Source of the DNA: Nemertoderma westbladi
Lineage: Eukaryota > Xenacoelomorpha > Nemertodermatida > Nemertodermatidae
Direction: 5' to 3'
Length of the DNA stretch: 45,079 bases
Assembly: GCA_032718475.1 (NCBI GenBank)
Contig: JAUCBJ010002634.1
Span: 1 to 45,079, forward strand
A program made the position numbers and the translations under genes. Every line of letters starts with the position of its first letter. Within the stretch, counting starts at the first letter, position 1. This document shows positions 27,401 through 39,400 of this stretch, in pieces. The notes beneath the pieces are model-generated. The model ran no database searches. It was not told the origin of the DNA and saw only the letters and a list, made by a program, of their open reading frames with translations.

Positions 27401-30400
27401 CGATACTAGTAGTACTGTAGTACTAGCGAAGGGCCTACGTACATGCCGATACTAGTAGTACTGTAGTACTAGCGAAGGGCCTTCGTACATTCCGATACTA
27501 GTAGTACTGTAGTAGTAGGGAAGGGCCTTCGTACATTCCGATACTAGTAGTACTGTAGTAGTAGGGAAGGGCCTTCGTACATTCCGATACTAGTAGTACT
27601 GTAGTAGTAGGGAAGGGCCTTCGTACATTCCGATACTAGTAGTACTGTAGTAGTAGGGAAGGGCCTTCGTACATTCCGATACTAGTAGTACTGTAGTAGT
27701 AGGGAAGGGCCTTCGTACATTCCGATACTAGTAGTACTGTAGTAGTAGGGAAGGGCCTTCGTACATGCCGATACTAGTAGTACTGTAGTAGTAGGGAAGG
27801 GCCTTCGTACATGCCGATACTAGTAGTACTGTAGTAGTAGGGAAGGGCCTTCGTACATTCCGATACTAGTAGTACTGTAGTAGTAGGGAAGGGCCTTCGT
27901 ACATTCCGATACTAGTAGTACTGTAGTAGTAGGGAAGGGCCTTCGTACATTCCGATACTAGTAGTACTGTAGTAGTAGGGAAGGGCCTTCGTACATTCCG
28001 ATACTAGTAGTACTGTAGTAGTAGGGAAGGGCCTTCGTACATTCCGATACTAGTAGTACTGTAGTAGTAGGGAAGGGCCTTCGTACATTCCGATACTAGT
28101 AGTACTGTAGTAGTAGGGAAGGGCCTTCGTACATTCCGATACTAGTAGTACTGTAGTAGTAGGGAAGGGCCTTCGTACATTCCGATACTAGTAGTACTGT
28201 AGTACTAGCGAAGGGCCTTCGTACATGCCGATACTAGTAGTACTGTAGTAGTAGGGAAGGGCCTTCGTACATTCCGATACTAGTAGTACTGTAGTAGTAG
28301 GGAAGGGCCTTCGTACATGCCGATACTAGTAGTACTGTAGTAGTAGGGAAGGGCCTTCGTACATTCCGATACTAGTAGTACTGTAGTACTAGGGAAGGGC
28401 CTTCGTACATGCCGATACTAGTAGTACTGTAGTAGTAGGGAAGGGCCTTCGTACATTCCGATACTAGTAGTACTGTAGTAGTAGGGAAGGGCCTTCGTAC
28501 ATTCCGATACTAGTAGTACTGTAGTACTAGCGAAGGGCCTACGTACATGCCGATACTAGTAGTACTGTAGTACTAGCGAAGGGCCTTCGTACATTCCGAT
28601 ACTAGTAGTACTGTAGTACTAGCGAAGGGCCTTCGTACATTCCGATACTAGTAGTACTGTAGTACTAGCGAAGGGCCTTCGTACATGCCGATACTAGTAG
28701 TACTGTAGTAGTAGGGAAGGGCCTTCGTACATTCCGATACTAGTAGTACTGTAGTAGTAGGGAAGGGCCTTCGTACATTCCGATACTAGTAGTACTGTAG
28801 TACTAGGGAAGGGCCTTCGTACATTCCGATACTAGTAGTACTGTAGTACTAGCGAAGGGCCTACGTACATGCCGATACTAGTAGTACTGTAGTAGTAGGG
28901 AAGGGCCTTCGTACATGCCGATACTAGTAGTACTGTAGTAGTAGGGAAGGGCCTTCGTACATGCCGATACTAGTAGTACTGTAGTAGTAGGGAAGGGCCT
29001 TCGTACATGCCGATACTAGTAGTACTGTAGTAGTAGGGAAGGGCCTTCGTACATGCCGATACTAGTAGTACTGTAGTAGTAGGGAAGGGCCTTCGTACAT
29101 GCCGATACTAGTAGTACTGTAGTAGTAGGGAAGGGCCTTCGTACATGCCGATACTAGTAGTACTGTAGTAGTAGGGAAGGGCCTTCGTACATTCCGATAC
29201 TAGTAGTACTGTAGTACTAGCGAAGGGCCTTCGTACATGCCGATACTAGTAGTACTGTAGTAGTAGGGAAGGGCCTTCGTACATGCCGATACTAGTAGTA
29301 CTGTAGTAGTAGGGAAGGGCCTTCGTACATGCCGATACTAGTAGTACTGTAGTAGTAGGGAAGGGCCTTCGTACATGCCGATACTAGTAGTACTGTAGTA
29401 GTAGGGAAGGGCCTTCGTACATGCCGATACTAGTAGTACTGTAGTAGTAGGGAAGGGCCTTCGTACATGCCGATACTAGTAGTACTGTAGTACTAGGGAA
29501 GGGCCTTCGTACATGCCGATACTAGTAGTACTGTAGTAGTAGGGAAGGCGCCTTCGTACATGCCGATACTAGTAGTACTGTAGTAGTAGGGAAGCGCCTT
29601 CGTACATGCCGATACTAGTAGTACTGTAGTAGTAGGGAAGGGCCTTCGTACATTCCGATACTAGTAGTACTGTAGTAGTAGGGAAGCGCCTTCGTACATT
29701 CCGATACTAGTAGTACTGTAGTAGTAGGGAAGGGCCTTCGTACATGCCGATACTAGTAGTACTGTAGTAGTAGGGAAGGGCCTTCGTACATTCCGATACT
29801 AGTAGTACTGTAGTAGTAGGGAAGGGCCTTCGTACATGCCGATACTAGTAGTACTGTAGTAGTAGGGAAGGGCCTTCGTACATGCCGATACTAGTAGTAC
29901 TGTAGTAGTAGGGAAGGGCCTTCGTACATTCCGATACTAGTAGTACTGTAGTAGTAGGGAAGGGCCTTCGTACATGCCGATACTAGTAGTACTGTAGTAG
30001 TAGGGAAGGGCCTTCGTACATTCCGATACTAGTAGTACTGTAGTAGTAGGGAAGGGCCTTCGTACATGCCGATACTAGTAGTACTGTAGTAGTAGGGAAG
30101 GGCCTTCGTACATGCCGATACTAGTAGTACTGTAGTAGTAGGGAAGGGCCTTCGTACATGCCGATACTAGTAGTACTGTAGTACTAGCGAAGGGCCTTCG
30201 TACATGCCGATACTAGTAGTACTGTAGTAGTAGGGAAGGGCCTTCGTACATTCCGATACTAGTAGTACTGTAGTACTAGGGAAGGGCCTTCGTACATGCC
30301 GATACTAGTAGTACTGTAGTAGTAGGGAAGGGCCTTCGTACATTCCGATACTAGTAGTACTGTAGTAGTAGGGAAGGGCCTTCGTACATGCCGATACTAG

Positions 30401-33400
30401 TAGTACTGTAGTAGTAGGGAAGGGCCTTCGTACATGCCGATACTAGTAGTACTGTAGTAGTAGGGAAGGGCCTTCGTACATGCCGATACTAGTAGTACTG
30501 TAGTACTAGCGAAGGGCCTTCGTACATGCCGATACTAGTAGTACTGTAGTAGTAGGGAAGGGCCTTCGTACATTCCGATACTAGTAGTACTGTAGTACTA
30601 GGGAAGGGCCTTCGTACATGCCGATACTAGTAGTACTGTAGTAGTAGGGAAGGGCCTTCGTACATGCCGATACTAGTAGTACTGTAGTAGTAGGGAAGGG
30701 CCTTCGTACATGCCGATACTAGTAGTACTGTAGTAGTAGGGAAGGGCCTTCGTACATTCCGATACTAGTAGTACTGTAGTAGTAGGGAAGGGCCTTCGTA
30801 CATGCCGATACTAGTAGTACTGTAGTAGTAGGGAAGGGCCTTCGTACATTCCGATACTAGTAGTACTGTAGTAGTAGGGAAGGGCCTTCGTACATGCCGA
30901 TACTAGTAGTACTGTAGTAGTAGGGAAGGGCCTTCGTACATTCCGATACTAGTAGTACTGTAGTAGTAGGGAAGGGCCTTCGTACATGCCGATACTAGTA
31001 GTACTGTAGTAGTAGGGAAGGGCCTTCGTACATGCCGATACTAGTAGTACTGTAGTAGTAGGGAAGGGCCTTCGTACATGCCGATACTAGTAGTACTGTA
31101 GTAGTAGGGAAGGGCCTTCGTACATTCCGATACTAGTAGTACTGTAGTACTAGGGAAGGGCCTTCGTACATGCCGATACTAGTAGTACTGTAGTAGTAGG
31201 GAAGGGCCTTCGTACATGCCGATACTAGTAGTACTGTAGTAGTAGGGAAGGGCCTTCGTACATTCCGATACTAGTAGTACTGTAGTAGTAGGGAAGGGCC
31301 TTCGTACATGCCGATACTAGTAGTACTGTAGTAGTAGGGAAGGGCCTTCGTACATTCCGATACTAGTAGTACTGTAGTAGTAGGGAAGGGCCTTCGTACA
31401 TGCCGATACTAGTAGTACTGTAGTAGTAGGGAAGGGCCTTCGTACATGCCGATACTAGTAGTACTGTAGTAGTAGGGAAGGGCCTTCGTACATTCCGATA
31501 CTAGTAGTACTGTAGTAGTAGGGAAGGGCCTTCGTACATGCCGATACTAGTAGTACTGTAGTAGTAGGGAAGGGCCTTCGTACATTCCGATACTAGTAGT
31601 ACTGTAGTAGTAGGGAAGGGCCTTCGTACATGCCGATACTAGTAGTACTGTAGTAGTAGGGAAGGGCCTTCGTACATTCCGATACTAGTAGTACTGTAGT
31701 ACTAGGGAAGGGCCTTCGTACATGCCGATACTAGTAGTACTGTAGTAGTAGGGAAGCGCCTTCGTACATTCCGATACTAGTAGTACTGTAGTAGTAGGGA
31801 AGGGCCTTCGTACATGCCGATACTAGTAGTACTGTAGTAGTAGGGAAGGGCCTTCGTACATTCCGATACTAGTAGTACTGTAGTAGTAGGGAAGGGCCTT
31901 CGTACATGCCGATACTAGTAGTACTGTAGTACTAGCGAAGGGCCTTCGTACATTCCGATACTAGTAGTACTGTAGTACTAGGGAAGGGCCTTCGTACATG
32001 CCGATACTAGTAGTACTGTAGTACTAGGGAAGGGCCTTCGTACATGCCGATACTAGTAGTACTAGCGAAGGGCCTACGTACATGCCGATACTAGTAGTAC
32101 TGTAGTAGTAGGGAAGGGCCTTCGTACATGCCGATACTAGTAGTACTGTAGTAGTAGGGAAGGGCCTTCGTACATGCCGATACTAGTAGTACTGTAGTAG
32201 TAGGGAAGGGCCTTCGTACATGCCGATACTAGTAGTACTGTAGTACTAGCGAAGGGCCTTCGTACATGCCGATACTAGTAGTACTGTAGTAGCGAAGGGC
32301 CTTCATACATGCCGATACTAGTAGTACTGTAGTAGCGAAGGGCCTTCGTACATGCCGATACTAGTAGTACTGTAGTACTAGCGAAGGGCCTACGTACATG
32401 TCGATACTAGTAGTACTGTAGTAGTAGGGAAGGGCCTTCGTACATGCCGATACTAGTAGTACTGTAGTAGCGAAGGGCCTTCGTACATGCCGATACTAGT
32501 AGTACTGTAGTACTAGCGAAGGGCCTACGTACATGTCGATACTAGTAGTACTGTAGTAGTAGGGAAGGGCCTTCGTACATGCCGATACTAGTAGTACTGT
32601 AGTAGCGAAGGGCCTTCATACATGCCGATACTAGTAGTACTGTAGTAGCGAAGGGCCTTCGTACATGCCGATACTAGTAGTACTGTAGTACTAGCGAAGG
32701 GCCTACGTACATGTCGATACTAGTAGTACTGTAGTAGTAGGGAAGGGCCTTCGTACATGCCGATACTAGTAGTACTGTAGTAGTAGGGAAGGGCCTTCGT
32801 ACATGCCGATACTAGTAGTACTAGGGAAGGGCCTTCGTACATGCCGATACTAGTAGTACTGTAGTACTAGCGAAGGGCCTACGTACATGCCGATACTAGT
32901 AGTACTGTAGTACTAGCGAAGGGCCTACGTACATGCCGATACTAGTAGTACTGTAGTAGCGAAGGGCCTTCGTACATACCGATACCAGTAGTACTGTAGT
33001 ACTAGGGAAGGGCCTTCGTACATGCCGATACTAGTAGTACTGTAGTAGTAGGGAAGGGCCTTCGTACATGTCGATACTAGTAGTACTGTAGTAGTAGGGA
33101 AGGGCCTTCGTACATGTCGATACTAGTAGTACTGTAGTAGTAGGGAAGGGCCTTCGTACATGCCGATACTAGTAGTACTGTAGTACTAGCGCAGGGCCTT
33201 CGTACATGCCGATACTAGTAGTACTGTAGTACTAGGGAAGGGCCTTCGTACATGCCGATACTAGTAGTACTGTAGTAGCGAAGGGCCTTCGTACATGCCG
33301 ATACTAGTAGTACTAGGGAAGGGCCTTCGTACATGCCGATACTAGTAGTACTAGGGAAGGGCCTTCGTACATGCCGATACTAGTAGTACTGTAGTACTAG

Positions 33401-36400
33401 CGAAGGGCCTACGTACATGCCGATACTAGTAGTACTGTAGTACTAGCGAAGGGCCTTCGTACATGCCGATACTAGTAGTACTGTAGTACTAGCGAAGGGT
33501 CTTAGTACATGCCGATACTAGAAGTACTGTAGTAGCGAATGGCCTTCGTACATGCCGATACTAGTAGTACTGTAGTACTAGCGAAGGGCCTTCGTACATG
33601 CCGATACTAGTAGTACTAGGGAAGGGCCTTCGTACATGCCGATACTAGTAGTACTAGCGAAGCGCCTTCGTACATGTCGATACTAGTAGTACTGTAGTAC
33701 TAGGGAAGGGCCTTCGTACATGCCGATACTAGTAGTACTAGGGAAGGGCCTTCGTACATGCCGATACTAGTAGTACTAGCGAAGGGCCTTCGTACATGTC
33801 GATACTAGTAGTACTGTAGTACTAGGGAAGGGCCTTCGTACATGCCGATACTAGTAGTACTGTAGTAGTAGGGAAGGGCCTTCGTACATGCCGATACTAG
33901 TAGTACTAGCGAAGGGCCTTCGTACATGCCGATACTAGTAGTACTGTAGTACTAGCGCAGGGCCTTCGTACATTCCGATACTAGTAGTACTGTAGTACTA
34001 GGGAAGGGCCTACGTACATGCCGATACTAGTAGTACTGTAGTACTAGCGAAGGGCCTTCGTACATGCCGATACTAGTAGTACTGTAGTACTAGCGCAGGG
34101 CCTTCGTACATTCCGATACTAGTAGTACTGTAGTACTAGGGAAGGGCCTACGTACATGCCGATACTAGTAGTACTGTAGTACTAGGGAAGGGCCTTCGTA
34201 CATGCCGATACTAGTAGTACTGTAGTACTAGGGAAGGGCCTTCGTACATGCCGATACTAGTAGTACTAGCGAAGGGCCTTCGTACATGCCGATACTAGTA
34301 GTACTGTAGTACTAGCGCAGGGCCTTCGTACATTCCGATACTAGTAGTACTGTAGTACTAGGGAAGGGCCTTCGTACATGCCGATACTAGTAGTACTGTA
34401 GTACTAGCGAAGGGCCTTCGTACATGCCGATACTAGTAGTACTGTAGTACTAGCGAAGGGTCTTAGTACATGCCGATACTAGTAGTACTGTAGTAGCGAA
34501 TGGCCTTCGTACATGCCGATACTAGTAGTAATGTACTAGCGAAGGGCCTTCGTACATGCCGATACTAGTAGTACTGTAGTACTAGGGAAGGGCCTTCGTA
34601 CATGCCGAAACTAGTAGTACTAGCGAAGCGCCTTCGTACATGCCGATACTAGTAGTACTGTAGTACTAGCGAAGGGCCTTCGTACATGCCGATACTAGTA
34701 GTACTGTAGTACTAGCGAAGGGCCTTCGTACATGCCGATACTAGTAGTACTGTAGTACTAGCGAAGGGCCTTCGTACATGCCGATACTAGTAGTACTGTA
34801 GTACTAGGGAAGGGCCTTCGTACATGCCGATACTAGTAGTACTAGTGAAGCGCCTTCGTACATGCCGATACTAGTAGTACTGTAGTACTAGCGAAGGGCC
34901 TTCGTACATGCCGATACTAGTAGTACTGTAGTACTAGCGAAGGGCCTTCGTACATGCCGGTACTAGTAGTACTGTAGTACTAGCGAAGGGCCTTCGTACA
35001 TGCCGGTACTAGTAGTACTGTAGTACTAGCGAAGGGCCTTCGTACATGCCGATACTAGTAGTACTGTAGTACTAGGGAAGGGCCTTCGTACATGCCGATA
35101 CTAGTAGTACTGTAGTACTAGCGAAGGGCCTTCGTACATGCCGATACTAGTAGTACTGTAGTACTAGCGAAGGGCCTTCGTACATGCCGATACTAGTAGT
35201 ACTGTAGTAGCGAAGGGCCTTCGTACATGCCGGTACTAGTAGTACTGTTGTACTAGCGAAGGGCCTTCGTACATGCCGATACTAGTAGTACTGTAGTACT
35301 AGCGAAGGGCCTTCGTACATGCCGGTACTAGTAGTACTGTTGTACTAGCGAAGGGCCTTCGTACATGCCGGTACTAGTAGTACTGTTGTACTAGCGAAGG
35401 GCCTTCGTACATGCCGATACTAGTAGTACTGTAGTACTAGCGAAGGGCCTTCGTACATGCCGATACTAGTAGTACTGTAGTACTAGCGAAGGGCCTTCGT
35501 ACATGCCGATACCAGTAGTACTGTAGTAGCGAAGGGCCTTCGTACATGCCGGTACTAGTAGTACTGTAGTACTAGGGAAGGGCCTTCGTACATGCCGGTA
35601 CTAGTAGTACTGTTGTACTAGCGAAGGGCCTTCGTACATGCCGATACTAGTAGTACTGTAGTACTAGCGAAGGGCCTTCGTACATGCCGATACTAGTAGT
35701 ACTGTAGTACTAGCGAAGGGCCTTCGTACATGCCGATACCAGTAGTACTGTAGTAGCGAAGGGCCTTCGTACATGCCGGTACTAGTAGTACTAGCGAAGG
35801 GCCTTCGTACATGCCGGTACTAGTAGTACTGTAGTACTAGCGAAGGGCCTTCGTACATGCCGATACTAGTAGTACTGTTGTACTAGCGAAGGGCCTTCGT
35901 ACATGCCGATACTAGTAGTACTGTAGTAGCGAAGGGCCTTCGTACATGCCGGTACTAGTAGTACTGTAGTACTAGCGAAGGGCCTTCGTACATGCCGGTA
36001 CTAGTAGTACTGTAGTACTAGCGAAGGGCCTTCGTACATGCCGGTACTAGTAGTACTGTAGTACTAGCGAAGGGCCTTCGTACATGCCGGTACTAGTAGT
36101 ACTGTAGTACTAGCGAAGGGCCTTCGTACATGCCGATACTAGTAGTACTGTTGTACTAGCGAAGGGCCTTCGTACATGCCGGTACTAGTAGTACTGTAGT
36201 ACTAGCGAAGGGCCTTCGTACATGCCGATACTAGTAGTACTGTTGTACTAGCGAAGGGCCTTCGTACATGCCGGTACTAGTAGTACTGTAGTACTAGCGA
36301 AGGGCCTTCGTACATGCCGATACTAGTAGTACTGTTGTACTAGCGAAGGGCCTTCGTACATGCCGATACTAGTAGTACTGTTGTACTAGCGAAGGGCCTT

Positions 36401-39400
36401 CGTACATGCCGGTGCTAGTAGTACTGTAGTACTAGCGAAGGGTCTTCGTACATGCCGATACTAGTAGTACTGTAGTAGCGAAGGGCCTTCGTACATGCCG
36501 ATACTAGTAGTACTGTAGTACTAGGGAAGGGCCTTCGTACATGCCGATACTAGTAGTACTGTAGTAGCGAAGGGCCTTCGTACATGCCGGTACTAGTAGT
36601 ACTGTAGTACTAGCGAAGGGTCTTCGTACATGCCGATACTAGTAGTACTGTAGTAGCGAAGGGCCTTCGTACATGCCGATACTAGTAGTACTGTAGTACT
36701 AGGGAATGGCCTTCGTACATGCCGATACTAGTAGTACTGTAGTACTAGCGAAGGGCCTTCGTACATGCCGATACTAGTAGTACTGTAGTACTAGGGAAGG
36801 GCCTTCGTACATGCCGATACTAGTAGTACTGTAGTACTAGCGAAGGGTCTTCGTACATGCCGATACTAGTAGTACTGTAGTACTAGCGAAGGGCCGTCGT
36901 ACATGCCGGTACTAGTAGTACTGTAGTACTAGCGAAGGGCCTACGAACGTGTTGCACATTCAGTACATACCGTATGTTTCTTTCCGTCAGTTGTCATGGT
37001 GAGAGGTTTATACGTGAGTTCGTAGGGTTTCTGTTGTTGAGGTCCCACCGACAACGCGTCAGCACCAGTCCAATATTCCCCATTGATAGACGGCCTCAGA
37101 TCCCACGCATTATTCCTGCAACAAGATACATATATTGTAATACAGTATACTGTATAATAAATATAGGGAACAACTGTGGTATGCGAGATGGTAAAATCAC
37201 CATGGCCAACATTGTTTAACATAACAACCTGGTGCATGTTGTCCAGGTGATTAGAGCGTTACCAAGTTTTTTAACACCTCCATCCTAACACCTCCGTGTC
37301 AGTCACAAAATATGAGGTGAGGCAGCACCACTATACAGCCAGCACCAGCGAACATCTACAATACCGGGGCCTCCAACCAAATACAGTGTGTTTGTAAGTA
37401 CAAGTAAGTTTCAAGGTCAACCCAAGGACTGCTATACTACAGGACTGGCACACTCAGGGGCGGATCCAGAGGGGGGCACGGGGGGGCACATGCCCCCCGG
37501 CAATTTTTGAACTATGACTGTAAGCACTAGCGTACCAAGGGTGGTGGCCATGTGGCTATTGCCACCCCCTAGGAAAATGAGAAAGCATACTGAAAAACCC
37601 CTTCCATTTGAAGTGAAAGAATAAATAATAAAAATATTAAAGATCCACATTCCAAATTTTCTGAAACAAAGTCATTTTTCTAAACTGAAAGCTTCGCATT
37701 GTAACCTGGCTGGCTAAGAGCTAGGGCCAAGATCCTTGGGGATGGGGGAGGGGGGGGGGGGGGGTGGGGGGTGGGGGGTAATATGAAAATATCCCTTGGC
37801 AGTATTATATCAGTTGTGGCCTTCTGGCTGGCCACAAATGGGAAATACATTGCTCTCTTGTAAGGAGAAGTAATTGATTCGAGTCACAATTAATTAGGTC
37901 ATACGGAGTACAGGAGTCAGTGGGCTCTGTGCCATTTGCTGTATGTGTGTTGCTTGGGGTGCCTTGTATTCCGACAGCGACAGACCACTAACAAAGTAAA
38001 GGTATACAATAGCATGTGTAATGGCTCTTAGCTTAAGCCGCCCCAGAATGTAAAACCAATTATCTACTGTGGAATGGAATTCCCGAAATTTACCCCGAAA
38101 TTAGTCTTCCCAAGAAATTAGACATCCAACTAACCCACACACAGGAGGCCGCCAACCAAAGAGATTGGCCTCCTGGCATGGGGCTGGCCTGGTCACAAGG
38201 AACTATGCATGTAGTAATGTGAACTGCAGTCAGCCAATAGTATAAAATATAAATTACAATAGTAAAATTCAAAGATACAGTATACGATCATTTTTCTCTA
38301 GTACCACCTGTGACAATCCTCCTGATTCCACGGAGCAGCCAGCAAAACGGTTACGAGTTTCTCCTGAGCCACTAGTTGTACCACCATCTGTTTCTCCTGA
38401 TCCTACCGAAACAGGAACCTTCCTTAGCTTCCTCTAGTGATATCCCCTCTTACATTGACAGCACCCATTACAATGACCATGATAAATATAACGCAATGCA
38501 GAATTTATTTACGACCAAACCAGTAACTTCCAGTACACGAAGTCAAAATATGGGAGTGTCTAACATTCATTCTGTCACCTGTGGCTCTCACTGTACAACG
38601 GTCTGGAGCTACTCAAGGATTCTTGATGCTGCCTTCTGTCGCTATTGTGTGTTCTTCACACCGGACCAGATAGGGGGGGGGGGGGGGGGTAAACTGGACG
38701 CAATAAAAATTCATTCCTCTCCATGGGTAATTGGACGCAAATAATAGCTGATTAGGCATACCTCAAAAATAAAACTGTAACCTGTTGTATTGTGTTTAGT
38801 TTGTTGTTTTGGTTAAAATAACGTGACAATGTAACCTGCTCCTTACCCTAAATTAAGAATTTAATTTATTTTTCGCCAAGGCGGGTTTCGCGTCCAGTCC
38901 CCCCCCCCCCCCTTTCTCCACCGGACAAGTCAACTTATGGAGCATATTTTTGGAATTTTAGTCGCCCCTGATTTATGCCCCCCCGGCTCGGTGACCTCTG
39001 GATCCGCCCCTGACACTGAATATCCAGACCCCGCTAGCGGGGTCCATTAGTTGCAGAATTCCAGTACTGCTGTCTGGCTGTACAACTGTGTAATCAACCC
39101 AATTACTTATGTACTTTTTTAAATCAGTGGATTTATATTTATGTATTTAATATTTATTATTTAGTAATGTTTAAAAAGGTTTAACATACTGACATAACTA
39201 CAGGCTGCAGCTTAGTACCGGTAGCTACGGTAGTTTTAACACACATCACAGTAATGCTGTTATTTGTATACGACATTGGCCAGGATTCCCGCAGGATATC
39301 CCTCATCGGAAGGTTCCCGGAGGAGCGTTGCGGCCGACTATCCCGCGATTCTTCTTTCCTGGGGTTCCCGCGATTCTTCTTTTCTCATAGAAACGGCCAT

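Larger units (their letters stand above)
6778..36946. repeat. Giant 46-bp minisatellite array (about 660 copies)
   Basis: Directly seen: head-to-tail copies of a 46-bp unit that starts GCCGATACTAGTAGTACTG and ends AAGGGCCTTCGTACAT, continuous for about 30.17 kb. The copy number of roughly 650-670 is estimated from length. Main variants are GATACT or GGTACT at the start, TAGCGAAGGG, TAGGGAAGGG, TGGGGAAGGG or GTAGGGAAGGG in the middle, ACATGCC or ACATTCC at the end, and rare 43- and 38-bp units. Each unit holds two inverted repeats: TAGTAC-TGTA-GTACTA, and CGAAGG-G-CCTTCG. Stops occur in all frames and no long open frame exists on either strand, so it is non-coding. Identical neighbouring units and shared rare variants indicate growth by unequal exchange or replication slippage. 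Confidence 0.97.
6091..36970 (-). other. 30.9-kb HYDIN intron almost filled by a tandem array
   Basis: The donor (GTATGT at 36970-36965) and acceptor (ATTATCTCCAG next to 6090) join two in-phase HYDIN exons. The other complete introns here, apart from the one carrying the P transposon, are only 110-632 bp, so this one is hugely enlarged. About 30.2 kb is satellite. The remaining about 690 bp (6091-6777) is ordinary AT-rich sequence at the acceptor side, and only about 20 bp separate donor and array at the other side. Confidence 0.85.
37455..39012 (+). mobile_element. hAT-type DNA transposon remnant nested in the P element
   Basis: The ends are CAGGGGCGGATCCAGAGG and its reverse complement at 38995-39012. 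These CAGGGGCGGATCCAG-type ends are common on animal hAT elements that encode TTF-finger/DUF4371 transposases. The 5-bp duplication ACACT flanks it exactly (37450-37454 and 39013-39017), and removing element plus one duplicate restores the P terminal repeat perfectly. A 5-bp duplication fits the hAT5 group rather than the usual 8-bp hATs. At 1558 bp it is internally deleted and keeps only the start of the transposase. Confidence 0.85.

Noticed and set aside
6778-36946. CRISPR-like array of regular repeats
   Set aside because: Copies are head to tail with no unique spacers, and the context is a eukaryotic intron.
6778-36946. Repeat protein encoded by the array
   Set aside because: The unit length of 46 is not a multiple of three and each unit carries TAG in several frames on both strands, so no open frame persists.
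6778-36946. Centromeric satellite
   Set aside because: The array is bounded on both sides by in-phase exons of one active-looking gene; an intronic minisatellite is simpler. A genome-wide search could still change this.
37432-37650. Minus-strand 72-codon open frame
   Set aside because: It spans the hAT terminal repeat and G-rich sequence, so it is a chance frame.
38090-38272. Minus-strand 60-codon open frame in the hAT
   Set aside because: Opposite to the transposase direction and without recognisable motifs.
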